A stretch of 64,000 nt of DNA from Methylosinus sp. Sm6 (GTDB lineage: Bacteria > Pseudomonadota > Alphaproteobacteria > Rhizobiales > Beijerinckiaceae), in assembly GCF_019802345.1 (NCBI RefSeq), contig NZ_JAINDZ010000003.1, positions 62,001 through 126,000 of the forward strand, read 5' to 3'. Under the pieces are notes generated by a model. The model ran no database searches and was not told the origin of the DNA. It was given only the letters and a program-made list of their open reading frames with translations. Shown here in pieces: positions 1 through 8,907 of the stretch. Both the position numbers and the translations under genes were made by a program. Within the stretch, counting starts at the first letter, position 1; every line of letters begins with the position of its first letter.

Positions 1-500
1 GCCTCACCTATGAGCATCGCCTGATCGACGACATGGTCGCCTCGGCGCTGAAATGGTCCGGCGGCTATGTGTGGGCCTGCAAGAATTACGACGGCGACGT
101 GCAGTCGGACACGGTGGCGCAGGGGTTCGGCTCGCTCGGGCTGATGACCAGCGTGCTGATGACGCCGGACGGAAAGACCGTCGAGGCCGAGGCCGCTCAT
201 GGCACGGTGACGCGCCACTACCGCGAGCATCAGAAGGGGCACGAGACGTCGACCAATTCGATCGCCTCGATCTTCGCCTGGACCCGGGCGCTCGCCCATC
301 GCGGCAAGCTCGACGGCAACGCCGCGCTGACGAATTTCGCGCAGTCGCTCGAAGACGTGTGCGTGTCGACGGTGGAGCAGGGCTTCATGACCAAGGATCT
401 GGCCCTGCTCGTCGGCCACCGGCAGAAATGGCTGTCGACCACCGGCTTCCTCGACAAGATCGATTCCAACCTGAAAACAGCGCTCGCAGGGCGCGCTTGA
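1..500 (+). CDS. icd: NADP-dependent isocitrate dehydrogenase, C-terminal part (5' end outside window)
   Basis: This is the last ~165 residues of isocitrate dehydrogenase, the TCA-cycle enzyme that oxidatively decarboxylates isocitrate to 2-oxoglutarate with NADP+. The frame is open from the window edge (first whole codon at base 3). It carries the family signatures [12 protein letters not shown] at the edge, NYDGDVQSD (metal and substrate site of the homodimeric, eukaryote-like class) and [13 protein letters not shown] (NADP-binding region). The C-terminus has the usual length for this class and ends in a TGA at 498-500. The gene is cut by the window, not broken. Identification is secure because the motifs are specific to this subfamily. 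Confidence 0.95.
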   Translation, partial: LTYEHRLIDDMVASALKWSGGYVWACKNYDGDVQSDTVAQGFGSLGLMTSVLMTPDGKTVEAEAAHGTVTRHYREHQKGHETSTNSIASIFAWTRALAHRGKLDGNAALTNFAQSLEDVCVSTVEQGFMTKDLALLVGHRQKWLSTTGFLDKIDSNLKTALAGRA

Positions 501-520
501 GGGGCTCCGGATGGAAGTGA

Positions 521-549
521 TTGTGCTGCCAGGACGGCGCGGCTATATA
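521..549 (+). promoter_or_regulatory. Probable sigma-70-type promoter of dksA
   Basis: TTGTGC (521-526) and TATATA (544-549) are separated by 17 bases in the short gap between icd and dksA. Transcription would start near 556, giving a leader of about 30 bases. The leader contains GAGAGAGGA and GAGG stretches upstream of the dksA start. This is a motif match only. Confidence 0.55.
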
Positions 550-584
550 GACGCCGCGTTCAGGCTGAGAGAGGATTCGAGGCC

Positions 585-1001
585 ATGGCGGTGGATATAG
601 ACGAAAGCTACAAGCCGTCCGAGCAGGAAGCTTTCATGAACGAGCGGCAGCGCGAGTATTTCCGGCGCAAGCTGCTCGCGTGGAAAGAGGAAATTCTGCA
701 GGAGAGCCGCGACACGCTGGCGACTCTGCAGAGCGAGAACGAGAATCATCCAGATCTCGCCGATCGCGCTTCATCCGAAACCGACCGGGCGATCGAGCTT
801 CGCGCCCGCGACCGACAGCGAAAGCTCATCGCCAAGATCGAGGCGGCTCTGTCGCGGCTGGACGACGGCACCTATGGCTATTGCGAGGAGACCGGCGAGC
901 CCATTTCTCTGAAGCGGCTCGACGCACGGCCGATCGCCACCCTGTCCATCGAGGCGCAGGAGCGTCACGAGCGCCGCGAGCGCGTCTACCGCGACGACTG
1001 A
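585..1001 (+). CDS. dksA: RNA polymerase-binding transcription factor DksA
   Basis: A 138-residue DksA/TraR protein. It binds the RNA polymerase secondary channel and, with ppGpp, tunes rRNA and amino-acid promoters. A coiled-coil region (about residues 20-95, charged heptads) precedes the C-terminal globular domain, YGYCEETGEPI onward. Of the four classical zinc cysteines only C100 remains; the other ligand positions read T103, S121 and A124. Such one-cysteine DksA proteins are known in alphaproteobacteria. The ATG at 585 follows a GAGAGAGGA purine stretch and a promoter at 521-549. A strong hairpin at 1040-1067 lies downstream. The assignment is firm. Confidence 0.95.
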   Translation: MAVDIDESYKPSEQEAFMNERQREYFRRKLLAWKEEILQESRDTLATLQSENENHPDLADRASSETDRAIELRARDRQRKLIAKIEAALSRLDDGTYGYCEETGEPISLKRLDARPIATLSIEAQERHERRERVYRDD

Positions 1002-1039
1002 CGCCGTTCACTCTTTTCTATTTGGGGATGGGGATCGAA

Positions 1040-1067
1040 CAGCGCCCGCGGACTTCCGCGGGCGCTG
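1040..1067. terminator. Perfect 12-bp hairpin between convergent dksA and the FliO-like gene
   Basis: CAGCGCCCGCGG (1040-1051) and its exact complement (1056-1067) flank an ACTT loop. The hairpin lies between the stop of dksA (1001) and the stop of the opposing gene (1076), so it can end transcripts from both sides. The T-rich tail is weak on either strand, so Rho-independent action is inferred from the stem strength and position. Confidence 0.7.
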
Positions 1068-1075
1068 TCGTTTCG

Positions 1076-2008
1076 TCACTTCTGTTTGGGCTCCGGCCGG
1101 CCGAGCAGCCGCGCCATTTCCGCCTCCAGCGAATCGAGCGGGTCGACCTCGGGGGCCGGCTTCGCAGGCGCCGGGGCGGGGGCCTGGGCGGCCGCCGGGG
1201 GCGGAGCGGCTTCAGGCGCCGGCGTGGCCGCGGCGGGCGGCGGGGCCGGCTGGGGCGGAAGCTCGGGGACCGGCTTTTCGGCCTGTGGCGGAGGAACCGG
1301 CGCAAGAGCCGCGCCCTCGGCGGCGCCCGGCGCGGAGGCCGGCCGCTGTGTGCGCGAGAGGAAGGGCGGCGGCGGCGGCCGCGGGGCTCTGGGAGTCGGC
1401 GTGAAGCCGGGGCGCGGCGGCGGGGTGAAGCGCGAGGTCGCCGCAGGCCGCGGCGCGGCCGCGGGCTGGCCTTCGCCGACTGCCGGCGAAGGCGGCGCGA
1501 CAGGCGGCTTGACCGACGGCGGGGGAGGCGGCGGCGGAGCGAACATATCCGAGGGCAGGGGCCCGAGACCGGCCGGCGGGGACGGCGGCGCGAGCGGCGG
1601 AACGTCGACGGGCCGCTTGCCGACCTCGGCGGCGGGCGGCGGCGGAATCGGTCCGATCGGCGGCGGCGGCGCGAGCGGCCACCCGGCGGCCGAAGGCGCC
1701 TCACGCGGCCGCGTGTCGCGCGCCTCGACCCGCGTGATCGCGCCTTCCACCAGAAGATCGTTGGGGCCGCCGATCAGCAGCAGATGTTCGACATTATCCC
1801 GCCTGACGATCACCAGCTGACGGTCTCCGTCGAGCTCGAACGTGTCGACGATGTCGAGGCGCCGCGGACGATTGCGCGGGCCGGGCGCCTTGATGCGCCG
1901 CCCGAACAACAGCCGATAGATGTAGAGCAGCAGAAGCGCCGCGAACAGGAACGCCACCACCGCAGCGAGGATCGGCAGAAGCTGGGATTGGGTGATGCTG
2001 GGGGGCAT
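1076..2008 (-). CDS. FliO-like membrane protein with long proline-rich tail
   Basis: About 310 residues from the ATG at 2008, chosen because a hydrophobic segment begins just after it and a GAGAG stretch precedes it; an in-frame ATG also exists at 2092. One transmembrane helix (about residues 11-35) ends in a basic stretch. A small domain follows (RRLDIVDTFELDGDRQLVIV...LLIGGPNDLLVEGAI in segments), resembling the FliO family of flagellar export-gate proteins. The remaining ~200 residues are proline/alanine-rich and probably disordered. It lies divergent from cckA across a CtrA-type box, which would suit a flagellar or envelope role. No other flagellar gene is nearby, so function is a family-level guess. 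Confidence 0.6.
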   Translation of the reverse strand: MPPSITQSQLLPILAAVVAFLFAALLLLYIYRLLFGRRIKAPGPRNRPRRLDIVDTFELDGDRQLVIVRRDNVEHLLLIGGPNDLLVEGAITRVEARDTRPREAPSAAGWPLAPPPPIGPIPPPPAAEVGKRPVDVPPLAPPSPPAGLGPLPSDMFAPPPPPPPSVKPPVAPPSPAVGEGQPAAAPRPAATSRFTPPPRPGFTPTPRAPRPPPPPFLSRTQRPASAPGAAEGAALAPVPPPQAEKPVPELPPQPAPPPAAATPAPEAAPPPAAAQAPAPAPAKPAPEVDPLDSLEAEMARLLGRPEPKQK

Positions 2009-2084
2009 GAATCGCTTTTTCTCTCGTCGTGACGCGGCGCGAGCATGCAATCTATCAGTTTTCGAAGCAAGCGCGCCCGAAAGG

Positions 2085-2099
2085 TTAATCAATGGTTAA
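2085..2099. promoter_or_regulatory. CtrA-type box (TTAA-N7-TTAA) between the FliO-like gene and cckA
   Basis: The top strand reads TTAATCAATGGTTAA. The bottom strand therefore reads TTAACCATTGATTAA, which matches both the TTAA-N7-TTAA spacing and the TTAACCAT half-site known for the cell-cycle regulator CtrA. It lies 76 bases upstream of the FliO-like start and 142 bases upstream of the cckA start. Occupancy by CtrA is inferred from the motif. Confidence 0.6.
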
Positions 2100-2241
2100 C
2101 GCGCGAAAAGCTCCAGCGCGACGCTAGCGGATTTCGGCGCGCGGGCGTTGCCTTGCGCCGCGCGGAAGGTCATTGTCTAGCGCGATTCACCTCAGCGCCG
2201 GCGCATTTCGCCGGGCGAGACCGAGCGAGACTCCGTTCAGA

Positions 2242-4761
2242 ATGCACGACAGGCTCGAAAAGCCGGCGCCGCCCGCCTACGATCGGACCGAACGACCCGG
2301 AAATATCGGGCTCGTATTGGCGCTCGCCGTTGGACTCGTCGGCGCGATCGTCTTCGCCTCGCTGCTGCCGGCGCCGCTCGCGCCGAAATTCGCGGCGGGC
2401 CTGCTGGCGCTGCTCGCCGTCGCCGGCGTGTTCTCGGCTTTCGCTTACGCCGTCGGCTTTCTGCGCCTCCCGGCCGCCGCCGCGCGGCGCGACATCGCGC
2501 GGCAGATCGCCGACACATTTTCGGAAGGCCTGCTCGTCACCGAAGGCGATTCGCAGATCGTCTATGCGAACGACGCCTATATGGATCTGTGCGGCGCGCG
2601 CGACGCCGCCGGGCTCGTCACCGTCGAGCGCCTGTTCTCGGGCCCCGCCGATGTCTCGGAGGCGATCTATCGCCTCGCCCAGGCCGCCCGCGCGCGCCGC
2701 TCTCACGCCGAGGACATTCGCCTCGCGCCGCCGCTCACCGGCGACGCCGAGGTCGGCTGGTACCGCATTCGCGTGCGCCCGCTCACGCGCGACGGCGGCG
2801 GCGTCGCCAATCTGTGGACCGTCGTCGACGCGACCGCCGACCGTCAGCGCCAGGAGAACTTCTTCCAGGAGCTTCAGCACGCCATCGATTTCCTCGATCA
2901 TGCGCCCGCCGGATTCTTGTCCGCCGCGCCCGACGGGGCGATCTCCTACATGAACAAGACGCTCGCCGGCTGGCTCGGCTATGACCTCACCCAGGTCGGC
3001 TCGGGCGGGATCGCGCTGGCCGACATCGTCGCCAACAGCGGCTCGACGCTCATCACCTCGGTCGCCGGCGGCGCGGGCGAGGTGCGCACCGCCCAGATCG
3101 ACCTCGATCTGAAGCGCCGCAACGGCCGCACGCTGCCGGTGCGCCTGCTGCATCGCGTCGCCTTCGGCCAGGACGGAACGCCCGGCGCGTCGCGCACTCT
3201 GGTGCTGAACCGCGCCGCGGGCGAGGAGCCGGAGGAGGATCTGCGCGCCGCCGAAGTGCGCTTCGCGCGCTTCTTCAATTCGACGCCGATGGCGATCGCC
3301 GCGCTCGATCAGGACGGGCGCGTCACCCGCTCCAACGCGGCTTTCGCCAAGCTCCTGCCGCAAGCGATGAAGGGCGGCGCGGCCTGGCCGATCCTCGACG
3401 GCGTCATCGAGCGCGACCGTCCGGCGCTGCGCGAGGCGATCGCCGCGGCGCTCGACGACAAGGGCGACGTCGAGCCCGTCGACGCCGCGCTCGAGGACTG
3501 CGAGGGGAGGCCCGCGCGCTCCGCGCGCTTCTTCGCCGCGCCGGCGGAGGACGCCGGCGGCAAGGGCGCGATGATCTATGCGCTCGACACCACCGAGCAG
3601 CGCAAGCTGCAGGAGGGCTTCGCCCAATCGCAGAAGATGCAGGCGGTCGGCCAGCTCGCCGGCGGCGTCGCGCATGACTTCAACAATATGCTGACGGCGA
3701 TCATCGGCTATTCCGATCTCCTGCTCGCCAATCATCGCCCGACCGATCCATCCTTTCAGGACATCATCCAGATCAAGCAGACGGCCAATCGCGCCGCCGG
3801 GCTCACCCGCCAGCTGCTCGCCTTCTCCCGTCGCCAGACGTTGCGCCCGCAAGTCTTGCAGCTCGGCGACGTGCTGTCGGAGCTGCAATTGCTGCTGCGC
3901 CGCCTCGTCGGCGAGAAGGTCGAGGTCGATCTGAAGCACGGCCGCGACCTCTGGTTCGTGAAGGCCGACATCAACCAGTTCGAGCAGGTCGTCATCAATC
4001 TCGTCGTCAACGCCCGCGACGCCATGCCGGAGACGGGCGGCCGCATCATCCTGCGCACGCGCAACATCGCCGCCGCCGAATGTGGGAGCTTCGGCGAGGC
4101 CTCGCTCATCTTTGCCGATTATGTGCTGATCGAAGTGGAGGACAATGGCTCCGGCATTCCGGCGGATGTGAAAGCCAAGATTTTCGAGCCCTTCTTCACC
4201 ACCAAGGAGGTCGGCAAGGGCACCGGCCTCGGCCTCGCCATGGTGTTCGGCATCGTCAAGCAGTCGGGCGGCTTCGTCTTCGTCGACAGCGAGGTCGGCC
4301 GCGGCACTGTGTTTCGCATTCTGCTGCCGCGCCATGTGCCGGAGGCGGGGGAGCTTCCCTCCAAGGTGGAGGCGCCGAAGGCTGCCGCCGATTACACGGG
4401 GCAGGGGAGCATTCTGCTGGTCGAGGACGAGGACGCGGTGCGCGCCTTCGCCGCCCGCGCCCTGGTCTCGCGCGGATACAGCGTGCTCGAGGCGAGTTCC
4501 GGCCTCGAGGCGCTCGAGGTGGTCGAGCGCGAGGGGGCGCGCATCGATCTCATCGTCTCCGATGTGGTGATGCCGGAGATGGACGGCCCGGCCATGTTCG
4601 CGGAGCTGCGCAAGCGCGGCGTGACGGCGAAGGTGGTGTTCGTCTCGGGCTACGCCGAGGAAGCCTTCGCGAAAAATCTGCCGGAGGGCGATTTCGGGTT
4701 CTTGCCCAAGCCGTTCAGCTTGAAGCAGCTGATCGAGACGGTGAAGGCGAGCCTTGGGTGA
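2242..4761 (+). CDS. cckA: Cell-cycle hybrid histidine kinase CckA
   Basis: An 839-residue hybrid sensor kinase, counted from ATG 2242; an upstream in-frame TTG at 2173 would add 23 residues. Two transmembrane helices (about 22-42 and 49-72) anchor it in the inner membrane. PAS-like regions follow, then a dimerisation domain with phospho-accepting H478 ([11 protein letters not shown]), an ATPase domain with DNGSGIP and GTGLGLA motifs, and a C-terminal receiver domain with D774 ([10 protein letters not shown]). This architecture and the HDFNN box are typical of CckA, which phosphorylates CtrA and CpdR through ChpT. A CtrA-type box upstream suggests feedback control. The SciP-like gene at 20113 belongs to the same circuit. 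Confidence 0.93.
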   Translation: MHDRLEKPAPPAYDRTERPGNIGLVLALAVGLVGAIVFASLLPAPLAPKFAAGLLALLAVAGVFSAFAYAVGFLRLPAAAARRDIARQIADTFSEGLLVTEGDSQIVYANDAYMDLCGARDAAGLVTVERLFSGPADVSEAIYRLAQAARARRSHAEDIRLAPPLTGDAEVGWYRIRVRPLTRDGGGVANLWTVVDATADRQRQENFFQELQHAIDFLDHAPAGFLSAAPDGAISYMNKTLAGWLGYDLTQVGSGGIALADIVANSGSTLITSVAGGAGEVRTAQIDLDLKRRNGRTLPVRLLHRVAFGQDGTPGASRTLVLNRAAGEEPEEDLRAAEVRFARFFNSTPMAIAALDQDGRVTRSNAAFAKLLPQAMKGGAAWPILDGVIERDRPALREAIAAALDDKGDVEPVDAALEDCEGRPARSARFFAAPAEDAGGKGAMIYALDTTEQRKLQEGFAQSQKMQAVGQLAGGVAHDFNNMLTAIIGYSDLLLANHRPTDPSFQDIIQIKQTANRAAGLTRQLLAFSRRQTLRPQVLQLGDVLSELQLLLRRLVGEKVEVDLKHGRDLWFVKADINQFEQVVINLVVNARDAMPETGGRIILRTRNIAAAECGSFGEASLIFADYVLIEVEDNGSGIPADVKAKIFEPFFTTKEVGKGTGLGLAMVFGIVKQSGGFVFVDSEVGRGTVFRILLPRHVPEAGELPSKVEAPKAAADYTGQGSILLVEDEDAVRAFAARALVSRGYSVLEASSGLEALEVVEREGARIDLIVSDVVMPEMDGPAMFAELRKRGVTAKVVFVSGYAEEAFAKNLPEGDFGFLPKPFSLKQLIETVKASLG

Positions 4762-4770
4762 GGACCGAAT

Positions 4771-4829
4771 CTCCCTTCTGCCACTCGTGGGAGAAGGTGA
4801 CCCGGCGCAGCCGGGTCGGATGAGGGTTT
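4771..4829. repeat. Short palindromic repeat, family 3 (copy 1)
   Basis: The copy reads CCCTTCTGCCACTCGTGGGAGAAGG followed by a second hairpin, ACCCGGCGCAGCCGGGT, and GGATGAGGG. The same two-hairpin layout occurs in reverse orientation at 5710-5775, and the first hairpin alone recurs at 7430 and 10261. Confidence 0.75.
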
Positions 4830-4860
4830 CAAGATCAAAGACAGTCGTTCACAGGGGAAT

Positions 4861-5029
4861 CGGGTGATCGACTACAGTCCCCTCACCCTCGTCCTGAGGA
4901 GCCCGCGAAGCGGGCGTCTCGAAGGACGGCAACGGGGAGAAACCTTTGATTGCGCCCCGCGGCCGTCCTTCGAGACGCCGCCTGCGGCGGCTTCTCAGGG
5001 CGAGGGTCGGGGATCTTATCCTTCACCCG
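4861..5029 (+). repeat. Long palindromic repeat, family 1, copy A (~169 bp)
   Basis: The ends are CGGGTGATCGACT and ATCCTTCACCCG. Inside, a left arm (CCCTCGTCCTGAGGA, then hairpin GCCCGCGAAGCGGGC, then GTCTCGAAGGACGGC) faces a right arm with the complementary order, whose hairpin is GCCGCCTGCGGCGGC. Copies occur at 10033 (inverted) and 29005. It carries no gene and sits between cckA and an opposing acetyltransferase gene. Confidence 0.85.
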
Positions 5030-5046
5030 ATTGCCCTGCCAATCGT

Positions 5047-5628
5047 TCAACGCTCGGCGCCATTCGCAGACCGAGACTGCGTCCATTGTGCTCTACTCAG
5101 GCGATAGAGGACATGCGGCCGCAGCGGATGTCCGACCGCAAGGTCTGGATGCTCGAAATCATCGTCGGCGCTGTAGCTCATCCCGAGCCGTTCCATCACG
5201 CGGCGCGAGCGCAGATTGTCCTGCGCCGTGAACGACACGACCTCCGATAGGCCGAGGACGCCGAACGCGTGATCGAGCGCCGCTATCGCCGCCTCTGTCG
5301 CATATCCCTGTCCCCAATATCGATGCGCGAGGCGCCAGCCGATCTCGACGCAGGGCGTGAAATGCGCGCCGAACGCCGGCTCGGCAAGTCCGACATAGCC
5401 CAGAAACGCCGCGACATGCGGGGCTTCGACCGCCCATAGGCCGAAGCCGATCGCATTCAGCTTCGCGCGAATGCGATCGGCCGATGCGTCGCTTTGCGCG
5501 CGGTCGAGCGCTCGAGGATAGAATTGCATGACACGGGGATCGGCGTTGAGCTCCGCGAATGGCTCGAGGTCCGAGTCGCGCCAGCCGCGAAGCATGAGCC
5601 GTTTCGTGAACAGGGTCGGCGCCGCCAT
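5047..5628 (-). CDS. GNAT family N-acetyltransferase (RimJ/RimL type)
   Basis: A 193-residue protein starting at ATG 5628 with TKRLMLRGWRDSDLEPFAEL, the N-terminus typical of the RimJ/RimL-like acetyltransferases that use acetyl-CoA. The acetyl-CoA-binding segment is seen as HRYWGQGYATEA (about residues 105-116), followed by the usual FTAQDNLRSRRVMERLGM stretch. The acceptor cannot be told from sequence: ribosomal protein N-termini and small amines are both known in the family. It is transcribed toward repeat copy A and away from coaD, and no partner gene is seen. Confidence 0.85.
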   Translation of the reverse strand: MAAPTLFTKRLMLRGWRDSDLEPFAELNADPRVMQFYPRALDRAQSDASADRIRAKLNAIGFGLWAVEAPHVAAFLGYVGLAEPAFGAHFTPCVEIGWRLAHRYWGQGYATEAAIAALDHAFGVLGLSEVVSFTAQDNLRSRRVMERLGMSYSADDDFEHPDLAVGHPLRPHVLYRLSRAQWTQSRSANGAER

Positions 5629-5709
5629 TCGCGCGCTCCGTCGGGCGTTGCGACAATGTAACAAAACACTGTCATGTCTTGCGCCGCACGCGACGCGATC
5701 ACGGTGCCG

Positions 5710-5775
5710 GCCCTCGTCCGACCCGGCTTCGCCGGGCCACCTTCTCCCGCCAGAGCGGGAGAAGGAGAGCGCACA
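5710..5775 (-). repeat. Short palindromic repeat, family 3 (copy 2, inverted)
   Basis: CCCTCGTCCGACCCGGCTTCGCCGGG is followed by CCTTCTCCCGCCAGAGCGGGAGAAGG. It is the reverse-oriented counterpart of the repeat at 4771-4829 and ends about 40 bases upstream of coaD. Confidence 0.8.
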
Positions 5776-5814
5776 TAGGTTACCGATAACGAAAAATCGC
5801 CTATATCGGCCTCC

Positions 5815-6309
5815 ATGAACCGCTCGGCTCTCTACACCGGCTCCTTCGATCCGCTCACGCTCGGCCATCTCGATGTGATCCGCGCCGGGGCGGCTCTCTG
5901 CGACCGGCTCGTCGTCGCCATCGGCGCGCATCCGGGCAAGACGCCGCTGCTCGCGCTCGACGAGCGCGTCGCGCTGATCCGGGAGGTGTGCGCCGGGCTC
6001 GAAGGGAGCTTCGAGGTCGTCTCCTTCGCCGGCCTCGCGGTGGAGGCCGCCCGCGAGCACGGCGCCGAGATCATCCTGCGTGGATTGCGCGACGGAGCCG
6101 ATTTCGACTATGAAATGCAGATGGCGGGGATGAATCTCGCCATGGCGCCGGAGATCAGAACCATTTTTCTGCCCTCGTCTCCGGCCGTCCGGCACATCAC
6201 CGCGACGCTCGTGCGACAGATCGCCTCGCTCGGAGGCGATGTCTCGCCCTTCGTCCCGCCGCAGGCGGCCGAGGCTCTGCGCCGCGCGCTCTCCGACCGC
6301 CGACCATAA
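5815..6309 (+). CDS. coaD: Pantetheine-phosphate adenylyltransferase
   Basis: A 164-residue enzyme that transfers AMP from ATP to 4'-phosphopantetheine, the fourth step of coenzyme A synthesis in the cytosol. It shows the nucleotidyltransferase signature [13 protein letters not shown] at residues 9-21 (T/HxGH-type motif), [12 protein letters not shown] in the middle, and HITATLVR near residue 130 in place of the usual ISSTxVR loop. The length is normal for the family. A TATATC box at 5802-5807 lies only seven bases from the ATG, with a plausible -35 (TTACCG), so the mRNA may have almost no leader. It is followed by two cyclophilin genes on the same strand. Confidence 0.95.
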   Translation: MNRSALYTGSFDPLTLGHLDVIRAGAALCDRLVVAIGAHPGKTPLLALDERVALIREVCAGLEGSFEVVSFAGLAVEAAREHGAEIILRGLRDGADFDYEMQMAGMNLAMAPEIRTIFLPSSPAVRHITATLVRQIASLGGDVSPFVPPQAAEALRRALSDRRP

Positions 6310-6327
6310 AGCAAAAGGGAGGTTCCA

Positions 6328-6885
6328 TTGCTCATCGATCGCCGCGCCTTCGCGCTCGCGGCCGCGCTCGTCGCCGCCGTCCCGACCTTCGGCCATGCCG
6401 CCGGAGCAGCCGAGCCGCATACGCTCTATCTCGACACCAAGGACGGCCGCATCGTCATCAAGCTGCGGGCCGACATCGCGCCGAAGCATGCGGCGCAGAT
6501 CGAGGCGCTGGCCAAGCGCCATTTCTATGACGGGGTGGTGTTCCACCGCGTCATCGACGGCTTCATGGCCCAGACCGGCGATCCGACCGGCACCGGCATG
6601 GGCAAGTCGGACCTGCCCAACATCCCCGCCGAATTCTCCAAGGAGAAATTTTTGCGCGGCACTCTGGGCATGGCGCGCAGCCAGGACCCGAACTCGGCCA
6701 ATTCGCAATTCTTCATCTGCCTCGCGCCGGCGCGCTATCTCGAGGAGCAATATACGGTGATCGGCGAGGTGACCTCCGGCATGGATGTCGTCGACAAGAT
6801 CAAGAAGGGCGACAAGGCCGACAATGGCAAGGTCACGAACCCGGACAAGATCATCAAGCTGCGCCTCGCCGGCGACGAGAGCTGA
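6328..6885 (+). CDS. Exported peptidylprolyl isomerase (cyclophilin type)
   Basis: A 185-residue cyclophilin that catalyses cis-trans isomerisation of X-Pro bonds. The first ~26 residues (LIDRRAFALAAALVAAVP...GHA) form a signal peptide with a twin-basic start, so the mature protein should be periplasmic. Catalytic-core motifs are FHRVIDGFMAQTGDPTGTG, FSKEKFLRGTLGMAR and NSANSQFFI. The start is TTG 6328: a strong AAGGGAGG (6315-6322) lies five bases upstream and no better start matches it. It follows coaD by 18 bases and is probably co-transcribed with the paralogue at 6967. Confidence 0.92.
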   Translation: MLIDRRAFALAAALVAAVPTFGHAAGAAEPHTLYLDTKDGRIVIKLRADIAPKHAAQIEALAKRHFYDGVVFHRVIDGFMAQTGDPTGTGMGKSDLPNIPAEFSKEKFLRGTLGMARSQDPNSANSQFFICLAPARYLEEQYTVIGEVTSGMDVVDKIKKGDKADNGKVTNPDKIIKLRLAGDES

Positions 6886-6966
6886 GCCGAGACCGCGATC
6901 CGGGGAGCCGCCGGCCCCCGGATTGCTTTGCGGCGAGACAATCATCCGAACTGAACAGGAGCCGAC

Positions 6967-7419
6967 ATGAGCGACGCCGATACGTTGAAGCTCGAGACCA
7001 CCAAGGGCGATGTGGTGATCAAGTTCCGCCCGGACCTTGCCCCGGGTCACGTGGCCCATATCAAGAAGCTCGTGTCGGAAGGCTTCTATGACGGAATCGT
7101 GTTCCACCGCGTCATCGAGGGCTTCATGGCGCAGACCGGCTGCCCGCACGGCACCGGCACGGGCGGCTCCAAATATCCGGACCTGAAGGCGGAGTTCAAC
7201 GCCGCCCCGCATGTGCGCGGAACCTGCTCCATGGCGCGGGCTCAGCACCCCGATTCCGCCAATTCGCAATTCTTCATCTGCTTCGACGACGCCCGCTTCC
7301 TCGACAAGAAATACACGGTCTGGGGCGAGGTGATCTCCGGCATGGAGAATGTCGACAAGATCAAGCGCGGCGAGCCGGTGCAGGACCCCGACAAGATCGT
7401 CAAGGCGACGCTGGGCTGA
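6967..7419 (+). CDS. ppiB: Cytoplasmic peptidylprolyl isomerase (cyclophilin type)
   Basis: A 150-residue cyclophilin without signal peptide, so cytoplasmic. It shares the core ([36 protein letters not shown]) with the exported paralogue just upstream, which suggests a tandem duplication with division of labour between compartments. AACAGGAG precedes the ATG. A hairpin of the family-3 repeat (7430-7457) follows the stop by ten bases and may end the coaD-ppi-ppi transcript. Confidence 0.93.
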   Translation: MSDADTLKLETTKGDVVIKFRPDLAPGHVAHIKKLVSEGFYDGIVFHRVIEGFMAQTGCPHGTGTGGSKYPDLKAEFNAAPHVRGTCSMARAQHPDSANSQFFICFDDARFLDKKYTVWGEVISGMENVDKIKRGEPVQDPDKIVKATLG

Positions 7420-7429
7420 ACGGCTCGCA

Positions 7430-7457
7430 CTCCTTCTCCCGCGTGCGGGAGAAGGAG
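7430..7457. repeat. Family-3 hairpin (copy 3), possible terminator after ppiB
   Basis: CTCCTTCTCCCGC and GCGGGAGAAGGAG form a perfect inverted repeat around two bases. It has no T tract. The sequence and the following CGCACA match the end of the copy at 5710-5775. Confidence 0.7.
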
Positions 7458-7486
7458 TCGCGCACACCGATTCCTCTCAAAAAATC

Positions 7487-8530
7487 ATGCGCGTCGATCT
7501 CTTCGATTTCGAGCTGCCCCAAGAGGCGATCGCGCTCAGACCCGTGAGCCCGCGCGATAGCGCGCGGCTGCTCGTCGTCCCGCCCGAGGGCGATTTTTCC
7601 GACCGGACTGTCCTCGATCTTCCGCGGCTGCTCGCGCCGGGCGACGCGCTCGTCGTCAATGACACGCGCGTCATTCACGCGCGGCTCTCGGGCTTTCGCA
7701 CGCGCGGCGAGTCGCAGGCCTGTATCGAGGCGACCTTGATCGAGCGCGTCGGCGCGGACCGCTGGCGCGCGCTCGTGCGGCCGGCGAAAAAGTTGGCCGT
7801 CGGCGAGAGCGTGCGCTTCGACGACGCGCTCGAGGCGCGCGTCGTCGACAAGGGCGAGGCTGGCGAAATTCTTTTCGCCTTCCCACTCGCCGGCGCGGCG
7901 CTCGACGCCGCCATCGAGGCCTCGGGCGTGATGCCGCTGCCGCCCTATATTGCCGGCAAGCGCGCCGCCGACGCGCGCGACGAGGCGGATTATCAAACCC
8001 TGTTCGCCGCACGCGCCGGCGCCGTCGCCGCGCCCACGGCGGGCCTGCATTTCACTGCGCGCCTGCTCGACGCTCTGCGCGAGCGGGATGTCGCGCTGCA
8101 TCGCGTGACATTGCATGTCGGCGCCGGCACATTTCTGCCGGTCAAGGCCGAGGACACCCAATCGCATAAGATGCATGCCGAATGGGGCGCGCTCGACGCC
8201 GCGACCGCCGAAGCGTTGAACGCGACTCGGGCGCGGGGCGGCCGCGTCGTCGCGGTCGGCACGACGGCGCTGCGGGTGCTGGAGAGCGCCGCGCGCGAGG
8301 ACGGACTCTTGGAGCCTTTCGCCGCCGAGACGGCGATCTTCATCACGCCCGGCTATCGCTTCCGCGCCGTCGACGCGCTGCTCACCAATTTCCATCTGCC
8401 GCGCTCGACCTTGTTCATGCTGGTCTGCGCCTTCTCCGGGCTCGAGCGGATGCAATCGGCCTATGCCCATGCGCTTCGCTCCGGCTATCGCTTCTATTCC
8501 TATGGCGACGCCTGCCTGCTGCTGCGATGA
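7487..8530 (+). CDS. queA: S-adenosylmethionine:tRNA ribosyltransferase-isomerase
   Basis: A 347-residue enzyme that moves the ribosyl part of S-adenosylmethionine onto preQ1 in tRNA, giving epoxyqueuosine. Seen motifs are [11 protein letters not shown] near the N-terminus, [30 protein letters not shown] and the C-terminal [15 protein letters not shown]; all are typical of QueA at full length. The ATG at 7487 starts the conserved [11 protein letters not shown]. Its stop overlaps the next gene by four bases (ATGA), which indicates translational coupling in a queA-orf-tgt operon. Confidence 0.95.
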   Translation: MRVDLFDFELPQEAIALRPVSPRDSARLLVVPPEGDFSDRTVLDLPRLLAPGDALVVNDTRVIHARLSGFRTRGESQACIEATLIERVGADRWRALVRPAKKLAVGESVRFDDALEARVVDKGEAGEILFAFPLAGAALDAAIEASGVMPLPPYIAGKRAADARDEADYQTLFAARAGAVAAPTAGLHFTARLLDALRERDVALHRVTLHVGAGTFLPVKAEDTQSHKMHAEWGALDAATAEALNATRARGGRVVAVGTTALRVLESAAREDGLLEPFAAETAIFITPGYRFRAVDALLTNFHLPRSTLFMLVCAFSGLERMQSAYAHALRSGYRFYSYGDACLLLR

Positions 8531-8907
8531 TGAATGACGCGCCATTCCAGGATGTGCGAATGCTCGCCTTGTGGCGCGACGATCGCACCGAATCGCCGCT
8601 GACCTTCGATCTGCGCATCGACGCCGCGAGCCGCCGCATCGTCTCGCATTGGGACAGCTTCGGCGCTTGCGATCTCGACGGCGGAAAATTCCGGCCTTTC
8701 GTGCTGCGGCGCGACGGCGCCATCGACTTCGGCGCTGGCGCGCGCGACAACTGGCGGACAGATGTGCGCCGAGCCGTGATGCGCGTCGGCGAGCGCTTCA
8801 CCGTTCACTGGAACGAATGCGACTGCGGCCTCTATGAGATCGTCAAGGTCGCCACGCTCGGCGCCAAGAGCGAAATCGGCGAGAAGAGCGGAACGGGAGA
8901 CGCATGA
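8527..8907 (+). CDS. Uncharacterised 126-aa protein coupled between queA and tgt
   Basis: I do not recognise this family. The protein has 125 or 126 residues (ATG 8530 or 8527), no signal peptide and no membrane segment. It is rich in charged and aromatic residues, with two cysteines close together (NECDCGLYE, about residue 98-106) that could bind metal or a nucleotide-modifying partner. It overlaps the queA stop by four bases and the tgt start by four bases, so all three should be made together. That position suggests, but does not prove, a link to queuosine synthesis or to the Tgt protein. Confidence 0.8.
   Translation: MMNDAPFQDVRMLALWRDDRTESPLTFDLRIDAASRRIVSHWDSFGACDLDGGKFRPFVLRRDGAIDFGAGARDNWRTDVRRAVMRVGERFTVHWNECDCGLYEIVKVATLGAKSEIGEKSGTGDA

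Noticed and set aside
5629-7467. Long minus-strand open frame continuing upstream of the acetyltransferase through coaD and both cyclophilins
   Set aside because: Only the last 193 residues (from 5628) match a protein family. The rest is the shadow of three certain genes on the plus strand.
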